Shown: positions 23,313 to 33,810 of the stretch, in pieces
How positions within the stretch are numbered: the first letter of the stretch is position 1
Layout: each line of letters starts with the position of its first letter
NCBI GenBank assembly: GCA_028641055.1
Contig: CM054057.1
Span: 576,132,610 to 576,196,609 of the forward strand
DNA length: 64,000 nucleotides
Direction of reading: 5' to 3'
DNA from: Alopecurus myosuroides
Lineage: Eukaryota > Streptophyta > Magnoliopsida > Poales > Poaceae
Program-made: the position numbers and the translations under genes
The notes under the pieces: generated by a model
What the model was told of the DNA's origin: nothing
Database searches by the model: none
Seen by the model: only the letters and a program-made list of their open reading frames with translations

Positions 23313-25328
23313 TCAAGAAGGATAAAGCTCATGAGGGAGCTTTTTCTTCAGCGTTCCCCTCTTCCTTGGGAAGTGCTCCATGATTTTCTTGTGAGGGAAC
23401 TGAAACTTGACATTCTCTTCCTTGGAGTCTATGATTGCACCTGTAGTACGAAGAAAAGGTCTACCCAAAATAATAGGACTAGGGGATTTATCCCCCATAT
23501 CCATAATAATGAAATCAACGGGTACAAAAGTCATGCGCAATTCAATCATAACATCTTTTACTTTTCCTACAGCATGTTTAGTAGAGTTATCAGCAAGGAA
23601 AAATTCACTTGAGCACTTTTCTAAATTTTCTAGTTCTAGCAATTCATATAATTTGTTAGAGAGTACCGATACACTAGAACCTAGATCTAACATAGCATGG
23701 TGAATTTCTTTTCCAATTGAAACTAGCACCTTGGGGATCCATGCATCCCCAAGCTTAGGAGGTATCATGGCCTCATTCTTGTACCTAGCAATTTTTTCTT
23801 GCAAGACATGATTAGCAATATAAGATCCAAAGCCAGGTTGATTAACATTTATAGTGGGATCACTAGCAAATTTTTGTAGAGTAGCAATAAGTTCTTGCAA
23901 GCTAATTTTTTCTAAATCAAGCAATGGATCCTTAATTTCAGTAAGCATCATAATTTCCTCTACTTTACTCTCTAATTTAGCTAGCATGCTTGATTCATGA
24001 GGACTAATTTCATCTTTGCTAGCAAGATAAGACATATATGGAAGTAAATGTTCAGGGTACTTCACTATTTCATTCAAAGTTTCTTCTAAGCTAGCAGGGA
24101 CATGCTCACTTGTATTCTCAGCAATATGATCAATATTTTCAATAATAGGAGCAGCAATAGTAATAGAATTCATTCCTACACTAGGTTGTGCTTGTGGCTT
24201 TCCTGCTGACATGCTTAATAGAGTTGCTTGATTATCAGCTAATTTTGACAATGCTTTATCTAAATTCGAAGATTGAAGTTGCAATCCTTTAATATCACTA
24301 CTAATGGATGCAATAGACTTATTTAACTCATGTATCATAGCATTGTGACTAGCAACTTGTTCCATAAGCAATTTATTAGATTCAGAAATTTCACTAGAAG
24401 GCTTCCACTTATTTTCATTAGCATTAGGATATGGAACAAAAGGTTTATTTGTCACATAAGGAGGTTTACTATATGAATTGTAAGCATTACCAAAACCATT
24501 GCTAGCATAATTCCTAACAAAATTAACATCCACACTTTCAGAATTACTACCAACTAGCTCCTGCAAAGGCACATTCTCCATATTTTTTTAATTAATAAAA
24601 GCAAGAATAGTGTCCATTTTAGAAGACAAATCATTGGTTTCTTCAATTGAGTTTATTTTCTTAGTGGGATTGGGTGCTCTTTCAGTATTCCATTGACTAT
24701 AATTTTGCAATATGCTTTCTAATATGCTCTTAGCCTCTCCTACAGATTTACTCATAAAGGCACCTCCAGCAGCAGAATCAAGTATATTTCTAGACATGTA
24801 GTTTAGACCATTATAAAAAGAGTGTAGTATAGTCCATTCATTTACTCCATGTGATGGGCATGTTCTAATCATTAATTTAATTCTATCCCATGCCATGGCT
24901 ACATGTTCATTATCATTTTGCCTAAATGAGAGGATATTATTCCTATTTTGCAAAATTTTAACGGGAGGATAATATTTCTTAATGAAAGCTTCTTTTAAAT
25001 CATCCCAAGACTTTATACTAGCTGTAGGTAGTGAAAGTAACCATTCTTTAGCCTTTCCTCTAAGTGAAAAAAGAAATAATTTCAGTTTTAAAACACTACT
25101 TTTCACATTTTTTAATTTTTGCATATCACATATTTCCATGAAATCATGAAGATGCCTAGAGGCATCCTCCATAGCACTACCACCACATTGCTCTCTAGTA
25201 ATTAAATTCAATAAACTAGGACTTACTTCATAGCTTTCAGTTTGTATTTCAGGTGTAGTAATTGGCCTAGCAATGAATTGGTCATTGGGTGTATTTGTGT
25301 AGTCACTTAATTTAGTTCTATCACCCAT
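23313..25328 (-). pseudogene. gag-protease polyprotein of the Athila-like element, one in-frame stop
   Basis: A single frame of 671 codons runs from ATG at 25328 to 23313, interrupted by one TAA at 24588-24590. The first part is a Retrotrans_gag domain (FLFSLRGKAKEWLLSLP, FIKKYYPP, HSFYNGLNY). The middle is low-complexity with heptad-like hydrophobics (residues about 300-380). The C-terminal part is a retropepsin-like aspartic protease with active-site LDLGSS (usual DLGA type) and ILGRPFLRT. The frame ends cleanly with no RT after it. Gag builds the particle and protease cleaves it. With one stop it is nearly intact and might be read through, but that is speculation. Confidence 0.88.
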
Positions 25329-25650
25329 TTTAACATTTTTATGTAGTTTTTAATTTTTTATGCAAAACAAAAGTAAAGTAACTAAGCAAATTTGAAATAC
25401 TAAAATAAACTACATAACTAAATGCAAAACTAAAATGCAAACTAAAATAAAATATGCAAGACAAAACAAAAACAAGAACAGAAACAAAACAAAAACAAGA
25501 CAAGAAACAAAACAATCTACTTGAAAGAAGGTGGAGATAGAAAGGACGGTACTCACGTAGGTGCAACCTCCCCAAGCTTAGGTGTTTGCACACCTTGTTG
25601 GTGATGAAGACTTCTTGTGAGCTCCCTTGGACAACTCCTTCACCTATGGC

Positions 25651-25668
25651 TCCCCAGCAACGGCGCCA
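25651..25668 (-). other. Primer binding site, tRNA-Asp type
   Basis: On the minus strand TGGCGCCGTTGCTGGGGA lies a few bases inside the 5' LTR end. It fits the 3' end of tRNA-Asp with one mismatch, the primer typical of Athila-type Ty3 elements. Confidence 0.88.
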
Positions 25669-25678
25669 GAAAAATGCT

Positions 25679-27391
25679 TGATGGCTAGGTTGAGACTCCA
25701 AGTGCAGAGTGTGTAGCTAGTGGCAAGCCTTCTTCCCCACGAGGGTGACTCGAGGGTTTATATCGAACTCTTGGGGAGCCAGTATTTCAGCAGTTGTCTT
25801 CCAAGCTTCCTCGAGGATCCTGCAAACAAGTAGAGAATTTTGTGCCCTCAACCTCACCAAGTGGTTGTCAAGCACAAGGTGTGAGACTTCTAAATTGCAA
25901 TGAAAAACTGAAAGTAAATGTGCAATAATTAAATCTACTACTAAATGCAAATAAGAAAATAAATATGCAATGGATTGTTTTTGTATTTTTGTGATGCAAG
26001 TGGTGATGGAGATAATGTAAATTCGAATTGGAGATGCAAGTAAAGTAAAATGCAATTAAAGTAAAGTGCAGCAAAGTAACTAGAGTGTTTTCTTATATTT
26101 AAAATAGGACCGGGGTTCATGGTTTCACACTTGCATTCTCTCAAATAAAGTGGTAGACGGTGGACATAAAGAATTACATCTGAGATTACAATAACATGTT
26201 TAACATTGAGTACTTTCATATGGGCATCACGTCCTAGCATAGAGATCTCTACGGTCATATTAATCCCTCTTATACTCCACCAAGATGTGAAATAAATCAT
26301 AACACCTTGATAATTAAGGAAAAACCAAAGTATAGCTTTAAGCAATATGACATGAAGTTGAAGTAAGAACTTGCTAGATCTAGTCATGGAGATTGATTAG
26401 TGTCACTTCAAATCCCCGGTAACAAGGTACTCCTTTTTATCCCTAGTGAGGTAACTAAGAAAGGTTTAACAAAACCTAAGTGGATCGCTGAACTTCTGTC
26501 ACTTTCACAGCACTAGCCACCCCCCGTTACTCCAACTAATGCACCCATCACCCCACACACGCTCTCAAGAACTAGATTGATCAAAGCTACCAAATAAGAA
26601 CGGGGTACATAAGATACATCTACTCAAATAACTCAAGAGAAACAACTGCAATCTCAGATTCAATAACTCATAGAAAAGATCCACCACATAGGAATTACAA
26701 CGGTGCCCGTAGTCATGTGAGGCAGCTCATACGGATCTAATTAGTGAAGCACATAGAGAGAGAGAGATACAAGTGCTACTTCCACAAACCCATAGCCCTG
26801 GGGTGGACTACTTCCTCTTCATGGAGATGTCGATGGAGATGACGTTGGAGGGGTAGGAGATCACACCGGCGGCGCCCCGCCAGAGTTTTCCCCCTCCAAT
26901 CTGAAATTTCTAATCTCTGTTTCGGTGTTTTGGTGTTTCGGCGGCGCTCCTCTCCGTAAGGGTACGGGGGACCATTTTTATAGTCGGTTTTAGGTCAAGA
27001 CGGAGTCGGTAAGTCGAAGATGGAAGGAATTGGGGCCACAGGGGCCAAAAGGGGGCCTCTCACGTGGCCAAGTAATCTGGCCGCGTGGAGGGTCCTCTTT
27101 TGGGCCTCCTTGCCCAATTCTCGTGGATCCTTCGCCTGCAAGTCTTCTCCTTCTAAGAAAATGACCCCCGCAGATTTTTAGGTGATTTCGCGGAAGTTTG
27201 CCCCCTGAAACGTCAAAAATATAGAAAACGGGGTTTCTGACAGACAGGGTTAATTCCATAAAAGTTCGTGGACTTTGTAATTTAACCCCAAAATACTATA
27301 AAACATTGAATTATACCCTTATATGATACAATATGTAATAGAAAACCATGTGAAAATATGCAAAATTCATCTATGCATTTTACATGTATCA
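25679..27391 (-). repeat. 5' LTR of the gag-protease Athila-like element
   Basis: 1713 bp, TG...CA ends, closely matching 6807-8510. It would carry the promoter for the minus-strand gag-protease transcript. Confidence 0.9.
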
Positions 27392-27396
27392 ACCGT

Positions 27397-27957
27397 CTAA
27401 CCAGCACCGCCGCCACAAGAGCCGATGTCGTCCTTGCGCGCCGGACCACCTCAAGGCCGCCACGCCGCCGAGGGCTGCTCCGGCGAGCCCCTTGACAAGC
27501 TTGTCGCCCCGAGGGATCACCGCAGCCCGCGCCGCCATAGCCACAGAGGGGGGAGAGGCCCCGCCACCACCGACGCTCAGGCTTAGCCCGGCGACTCCAA
27601 CTGGCAGCGGCGAGGAGGAGGAGATCGGAGGGAGGGGCTGGAGGCGGGGAAGATGAGTCCTCCCATGCCGCTCACGGGAGCGACGAGGAGGACAGAAGGG
27701 GAAGATAGATTGTTTTCTCTTAGCTAAGGGGTATCTTATACAATAAGAGAATGTTATTTTACCCATTTTATTATGCCTTTTCTTAGAAACAAAATTTCCT
27801 ACCAAAAAATACAATTAATTATCATTAAATAAGAGATAATATGTTGTATAACTTATATCTTTTGTCTTCTCTAAATAATGTGGAAAGTGTACATGTCCGT
27901 AGCTACCATTTATACAAAATAAGATGTGTCTTCTCTACGCTTGTACGCAACATGCCC
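27397..27957. other. Right part of the DNA transposon body
   Basis: GC-rich for the first 300 bp, then AT-rich up to the right inverted end. ORFs at 27384-27656 (+) and 27389-27814 (-) overlap and show no domain. Confidence 0.4.
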
Positions 27958-28046
27958 TTAGCTACCATGTAGTCATACACTTCCTCTAGATTCGGTGGTT
28001 AATTGTGAAAATTGTGTCCGATTATACAAGAGAAATTAATTATGTA

Positions 28047-28169
28047 CTTCCTCCATCCTAAATTATTTGTCATAGATTTATCAAAGTAGGGATGTATGTA
28101 GACATACTTACTGTATAGATACATCCCTATTTTGAGAAATCTATAACATTTAATTTCGGACGGAGGGAG
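28047..28169. mobile_element. Stowaway-type MITE (123 bp)
   Basis: Left end CTTCCTCCATCCTAAATTA and right end CGGACGGAGGGAG form inverted repeats that continue inward (CATAGATT/AATCTATA). TA flanks occur at 28045-28046 and 28170-28171. Confidence 0.9.
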
Positions 28170-28185
28170 TAGTCATGTTCAGTAC

Positions 28186-28382
28186 CAGGGGCGGAGCGTC
28201 TTGGAGACCATACTGGGCTCTGGCCCAGTCTTTGACGGATGAAAACTGCTAATGACATGTTAAAAATCACATATATTCATCAGTAATAGGCCCAATTACT
28301 ATTTGTGGCCAGGCTATGAGAAGCTGTGATGGGCCTGGCACTGTTTGGCCCATCCTTGATTGGGAGTCACGCTCCGCCAGTG
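28186..28382. mobile_element. hAT-type MITE (197 bp) with 8-bp target duplication
   Basis: The ends are CAGGGGCGGAGCG and, reversed, CACTGGCGGAGCG, a known grass hAT end type. The octamer TTCAGTAC is duplicated exactly at 28178-28185 and 28383-28390. There is no coding capacity. Confidence 0.9.
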
Positions 28383-28390
28383 TTCAGTAC

Positions 28391-28793
28391 CATGGTGATT
28401 GTGAGGAGTGAGGACACACCATACCCCGGAAGAACGCATGGATGCTGTGGAACTGTGTGTACGTAGCTATAGGTAGTCTATAGGTAGTGATGAGATAGTG
28501 AGAGATATGTACATGTGAGCCCTCCAGTGTCCGTTTCCGCTCGTGCACATGGCGACGCCGATGGAGCCGCCAAGGAAGAAGCCAACTGCCAACAGCTTCC
28601 TTTCCTCTACTCCGATAAGAGGGCAAACGGGAAGGAGATTCCACATGATTTCGTTGGTGGACATATCTGGCGGCCGTTCGTCGAGTCGGTCACAGTTCGT
28701 CCGTGCTCGCCCTTCCCCAGCGTGAGGCACGCACCAACGACGTAGGCTAGAATTAAGTTTTACTAAAAACTACGGCGCGCGTGAGCTTTAAAC
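28391..28793. other. Flank left of the Copia insertion, upstream of the zinc-ribbon gene
   Basis: 403 bp without a recognised gene; short overlapping ORFs occur on both strands near 28467-28745. Before the Copia element inserted, this was continuous with 35817 and so lay about 470-870 bp upstream of the ATG at 36280. Confidence 0.45.
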
Positions 28794-29083
28794 CGTTACA
28801 TAACATCTGTCGGCTGGCCGGTCTCGAGGGTGTGCGACGGTGATGATGTAGACGAACAACACACGAACATGAAATAAAGTAGACACAGGGTGTGGGCACA
28901 GGAAAATCTTTATTGCTTTTCCCATCTCTGTTCTAGACTATATAAAAGGCCTCAATATATAACAGGGGGATGGAGAGGGGATAAGACCCAAACGTACGTA
29001 CAAAGTGGGATAACCTTTGGCCTGGTTGGACTGGGCAAAGCCCACCGAGTGAACTGCCACCCAACGGCCCAAGTTTCCCAACA
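28794..29083 (-). repeat. 3' LTR of the short-LTR Copia element
   Basis: 290 bp. On the minus strand it begins TGTTGGGAAACTTGGGCC and matches 35522-35811 with scattered differences. The inner polypurine tract lies at about 29084-29096. Confidence 0.9.
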
Positions 29084-29337
29084 CTCCCCCTTGGGTATTA
29101 TCCGTATAGCCATGCCTCAAAACTCCGAAAAACTCAGTGGAAAAAATATGGAGAAGACGCACATGGTATACTTTTGCTATGTTGCACGAATTGTCTCGTT
29201 AAAAACCTTATGTGAGAAAGTTACTAAAAACTCACTAAAGGGAAAAAGAGGACAACTCACTTAACTATTAAGTTAAGTACTCAATCATCGGTATTGAGAT
29301 TTTAGTAATAAGTTTGTGAAGATTCTCCCCCTGAATC

Positions 29338-30136
29338 TTACATCTCTCTAAGTCTCATCATACCGATTCCACTAACACATCTCTCGAAAGAAGATGCCGG
29401 TAATGATTTAGTGAACAAATCAGCAAGATTTTTACACGACTTAGTATGTAAGATCTTTACTTCATTCAACTTTTGCAACTCATGTGCGTAGAAGAACTTG
29501 GGGTTAATATGCTTCGTGAGATTGCTCTTCACATAACCCGTCTGGTCTTGTGCAACACAAGCAGCATTATCTTCATAGATAATGGTGGGGGTTTGGATGG
29601 TGTTCAGCCCACATGATAGCTGGATGTGGCCGATCACCCGTCGAAGCCATACACACTCACGTGATGGTTCATATAGTGCAATGATTTCCGAGTGGTTCGT
29701 CGAAGTTGACACTAGGCTTTGCTTAGACGATTTCCAGGAAATAGCGGTTCCACCACAAAGGAAAACATATCCAGTCTGAGACTTGGATGTGTGCGGGTCC
29801 GATAGGTACCCAGCATCAGCATAGCCTACAACCGTGAGGTCTTGATTCCTCCGGTAAAACAAGCCAAGATCTTTGGTTCCTTGCAGGTATCGGAAGATAT
29901 CTTTAACGCCTTTCCAATGTCTCTTAGTAGGCTCAGAACTGTACCTAGCAAGCAAATTGACAGCGAACGCAATGTCCGGCCGTGTGCAATTCGCAAGGTA
30001 CATGAGTGCGCCAACTGCACTCAAGTAGGGGAATTCTGGTCCCAGAATTTCCTCCCAATCATCGGGGTCTTAGAAGGATATGCCTTGTCAAATCCAAATC
30101 TTTCTAACACCTTCTTGGTGTATGCAGACTGGTGCA
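29338..30136 (-). pseudogene. RT C-terminal remnant and RNase H of the short-LTR Copia element
   Basis: RNase H H is open from 30024 to 29338 with GYADAGYLSD, a Ser/His-Glu site (TNHSEIIAL), the YEDNAAC motif and a C-terminal ADLFTKSLP. Between 30136 and 30024 coding for the end of RT is found in other frames, with a deletion of roughly a dozen codons and a frame change. Usual active-site TEAE is here HSEI, a further sign of drift or lineage variation. The enzyme would degrade the RNA strand during copying. Confidence 0.85.
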
Positions 30137-32875
30137 CTAAGATCCCAGGAGGGGAATGTTCCAGTTGCAAACAGTTTTGCCTAAATATTTTATTTCGAAT
30201 TTCGACATCAGGTGAGAACTCGCTTCCTCAATATCCTCAGGTGTACCGATTATATTCAAATCGTCCACGTACACCGAGATAATACAGAAACCATCTTGTG
30301 ATCTCCGTATAAAAACACATGGGCAATCTTCATTGCTCGTGTAACTCTTCTGATGAAGGAAATCGCTTAAACGATTATACCACATCTTACCTGACTGTTT
30401 AAGTCCATACAGTGACTTCTTAAGCTGAACGTTGTATAAACCTCTGTTAGCTCTATCTTGGTTCGGAATAGGGATACCTTCTGGTATCTTCATGTATATG
30501 TCTGAATCCAAATTACCATAAAGGTAAGCGGTGACAACATCCATGAGTTTCATTGTCAAGTTCAAGTTTACCGCCATTGAGATCAAGTATCTAAAGGTAA
30601 TTCCATCCATGACTGGGGAGTAAGTTTCCTCGAAGTCGACACCTGGTTGCTGGGAGAAACCTTGAGCAACGAGCCTTGCTTTGTACCTTACTACCTCGTT
30701 ATTTTCGTTCCTCTTTCGAACAAAAAACCATTTGTAGCCAACGGGGCACACATGGGGAGGAGTTAGACAAACAGGTCTAAACACCTCTCTTTTGTTGAGA
30801 GAAAATAACTCAGCAGTTATTGCCTTCTTCCAATCTTTCCAATTCGACATTTGCTTACAATCAACGAGAGTGTTAGGCTCTGGGTCAAGATCTATGATTG
30901 AGGCAATTTTCTTGGCAAAATAAATGTCGACATTTGCCATAGCTCGATTAATTGACTCGCCCGAATTAATATAATTAATGGCCATTTCGTCATGGAGTGC
31001 ATCAGGCACATTCCCTTCCTCCACCGGATTTCCCATTCCGGGAGCAAGGTCCTTTAGCTTCCCCGCTCCAATGTGTGCGCACACATCTTCGCTGGGTATT
31101 TCCGAAGTAGGAAAATTCAAGTCCGGAATTTCGTGCACTGAAACGTCCGTACTTGTGCCAGGTCTCAACTGGCTCCCCTTTGCAGGGGTAGCCTGCGATA
31201 AATCTCTCTTATCCTTTTTCTTCGGGCGTCCCCGGGTACTTGGGATTTGAGAAACCGGATTCCTCGTCCTCTTAGGCCTAAGAACGGGAGCGGGTGTACC
31301 ATGATTTCTCTTTGGTATTTCAACCATTTCCGGTGCATTGCGCGCAGGCACATGCGACTTTGTCACAGTCTTTAAGTCACTAAAGTGATCAGGCAGTTGA
31401 TTCGCTAACGAGTGCAAATCTATTATCTTTTGAACTTCTCTATTAGACTCAGCAGTGCGCGGGTCATGAGCGTGGATCCCCGTGGCTTTCCACGTAAGTT
31501 CTCGACTTTTATCATCAAGGGGTTGATTATCTCCCCCTAAATTCGGGAAAAGATCCTCGTCAAAAATGCAATCAGCAAAACGAGCCGTATGACAGTCACC
31601 TGTCGCGGGGTCCAGAAACCTGATTATGGACACAGTCTCATAACCAACGTATATCCCTGACTTACGGAGCGGTCCCATTTATGATCGCTGAGGGGGTGGT
31701 ATTGATACATATACCTGGTAACCGAACCTACGAAGGTGTGAAATTTTCGGTGCCGATCCTTGCGCAAGCTGCATAGGAGAATGAATGTTGTAGGCCGATG
31801 GTCGAAAGTTGATGAGATTGGCAGCGTGTAACACCGCGTGACCCCAACATGCAGTTGGTAAATTAGAACCCTGAAGGATCGGTCTGGCAATGAATTTAAT
31901 TCTTTTAATCAATGCCTCTACAGGTCCATTTTGTGTGTGGACGTGCGGTACAGAGTGCTCAAGTTTGATTCCTATTGCCATGCAATAATCATCAAACGGC
32001 TTTGAAGTAAATTCACCGGCATTGTCCATTCGAATATACTTAATACGATGATCAGGGAATTTATTCCTCATTTGTATGATCTGAGAGATCAACTTTGCAA
32101 AAGCATGATTCCTTGCTAACATCAGGCTAACATTGGACCATTTATAGGAAGCATCAATGAGCACCATGAAGTACCTAAACGGACCCGAAAGGAGCTGAAT
32201 AGGACCGCATATGTCCCCTTGGATACGTTCCAAGAACGTGGGGATTTCATCCTTCACCTTTAGGGGCGATGGTCTAATGATTAATTTCCCCTTAGCGCAT
32301 GCGGAGCACACGAAATCATCAGGATTCGGGAAATTTTTCACATTAACATTATGACCATTAGCATTGTTAATTATGTTTCTCATCATCGTAAGACCGGGAT
32401 GGCCTAACCTATCATGCCAAAGACAGAATAGTTCAGAGCTTCTAAAAACAGTTTTAAGGGTAGTGTTCATGGGTGGTGCTACTATCCTAGTGTAGTACAA
32501 CCCTGTAGCGAATGAAGAAAACCTTTCGACAACATGTTTACCATTTTCATCGTGTTTCGTGATGAGTAGGTACTCCTTACCAGTGTCATCATCATAGGTC
32601 TCAATGTGGAACCCATTAACACGAATGTCTTTAAAACTCAAGAGAGTATGGGTCGCTTCCGGGTACAACAATGCATCATTAATGATCAAAGTTGTTCCCA
32701 TGGGGAGTGTTATAGTGGCTCGTCCGGAGCCAACTATATGAGGACCGCAGCCGGCGATCGTCGTAATACTCCTTGGAATTTTCTTGATGGACTCAAAGTA
32801 CTTTGTATCTCTCAAGATGGTATTGGTGGTACCGCTATCGGGAAGGCACGTTTCCTCCATTCGGACGCCACACAT
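30137..32875 (-). pseudogene. Copia pol: protease, integrase and RT, split by one stop
   Basis: Two open stretches in one frame, 32875-31682 and 31678-30137, are separated by a single TAA at 31679-31681. The first has protease LPDSGTTNTIL, integrase zinc residues WHDRLGH...CSACAKGK and core residues GDICGP, MDNAGEF and a downstream Glu (GPVEAL). The second has RT motifs KWFFVRKRN, RLVAQGFSQ, MDVVTAYLYG and active site YVDD (VYVDDLNIIG). The frame is lost soon after FEIKYLGKT, where several codons are missing. It supplies the replication and insertion enzymes. Confidence 0.92.
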
Positions 32876-33127
32876 GTTCTAAAATATAGTGTCTAATTAT
32901 TAAACGTGAGCGAGGAAGATGCTACAGTAATAATAATTAAACATGCAAATATTTGAGAACATATAATTATATCTATTTAAAATAATGGAATAAATGATGA
33001 CGAAGTCATTCAAGCGCCGATAAATGTTTAAGAAAACAAATAAGGTTTCTCTCATAGAACTTACAACCAAATCAAATGTATTGTATCAAATTATTGCCAT
33101 AATGAATCACGAATAAATGAACAGAGT

Positions 33128-33795
33128 TTAGATGGGGTCCGCAAGGCAACCATTAGGCTCATCCGAGATCTCCATCTCGCTAAACTTCCTGGTTTGTTTC
33201 ACCTTCGAAAGGCTGCGAGGAGAAGTTCTTTTTTCAGAACCTCATCATATGCCTCATCCACCTGGAGGACGTCAATGAGCTCTGAGTACTGACTGAAGTT
33301 CTCCTGGCGGTAGTTCCGCATATTCTGGAGATTACGCGAATGGAAGCTGGAGAGAGTTTTCTCTATCTTCTCCTCGTCTGTGATTTTGGTACCACACATG
33401 TCGAGAGCCGTACAAATCCCGTGTAGGGCAGAATTGTACGATGTCACCGACTTGAAGTCCATGAACCTCATACGCAACCATTCCGCCTCCGTCTTTGGCT
33501 TGATGTGGTACTTCAGCCTAGCGAACCGCACTTTCAGGGCGGTCCATAGGGTTGAGGCACTCCTTACAGCCATGTACTCGTTTTTCAACGTCGCACACAT
33601 GTGATGGCGGAGGAAACACAGTGCCTGGGCATTCTCTGCCGCAGTCGTGGTGCTGGGGGCCGTCAGGGTCCCCGCAACCAGCGCTCCCTTGATCTTCCGG
33701 CCCTCGAAGACGATCTCCACGTCCGAGGACCAAGCCAAGTAGTTTAGACCGGTGTGAGCCAACTCCTCAAATTCCCGGTTCATGATTCCGTCCAT
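33128..33795 (-). pseudogene. Copia gag without visible zinc knuckle
   Basis: An ATG at 33795 (MDGIMNREFEEL) follows a good acceptor-like CGCAG. The track is open to 33199, after which a frameshift near 33200 moves coding into the next frame as far as a TAA near 33125. It has a UBN2-type gag fold (EWLRMRFMDFKSVTSYN, LSSFHSRNLQNMRNYR). I find no CCHC box either here or in the gap (32876-33127) before pol, so the nucleocapsid part may be absent in this family or deleted in this copy. A TTG codon at 33810 is an alternative but weaker start. Confidence 0.8.
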
Positions 33796-33810
33796 CTGCG
33801 ATTTATGCAA

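Larger units (their letters stand above)
6807..27391 (-). mobile_element. Athila-like non-autonomous LTR retrotransposon encoding only gag and protease
   Basis: Two LTRs (6807-8510 and 25679-27391) frame the element on the minus strand. Flanks ACCGC (6802-6806) and ACCGT (27392-27396) are a target duplication with one change. The primer site next to the right LTR matches the tRNA-Asp 3' end, as in Athila-type Ty3 elements. In reading order it holds gag-protease (25328 down to 23313) and then about 2.4 kb without coding potential, so reverse transcriptase, RNase H and integrase are absent. Nested in that stretch is a complete Sirevirus (9709-22139). Without it the element is about 8.1 kb. Confidence 0.88.
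4006..27957. mobile_element. DNA transposon with inverted ends, swollen by nested retroelements
   Basis: The left end reads GGGCATGTGCACTGACAGAG then AAGGCACATC. The reverse complement of the right end reads GGGCATGTTGCGTACAAGCG then AGAGAAGACACATC. Both then carry a GGACATGTAC motif and, further in, a CTTAGCTAAGAG-type motif, so the ends are long imperfect inverted repeats. Flanks are TAA (4003-4005) and TTA (27958-27960), compatible with a decayed TWA target duplication of PIF/Harbinger type. After removing nested insertions the body is about 1.75 kb (4006-4750, 6354-6806, 27397-27957). No transposase was recognised; a minus-strand ORF at 4107-4643 is of unknown meaning. Superfamily is inferred. 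Confidence 0.5.

Noticed and set aside
28467..28745. Overlapping ORFs upstream of the Copia insertion as a first exon of the zinc-ribbon gene
   Set aside because: The gene has its own ATG and complete domain at 36280; nothing links these ORFs to it.
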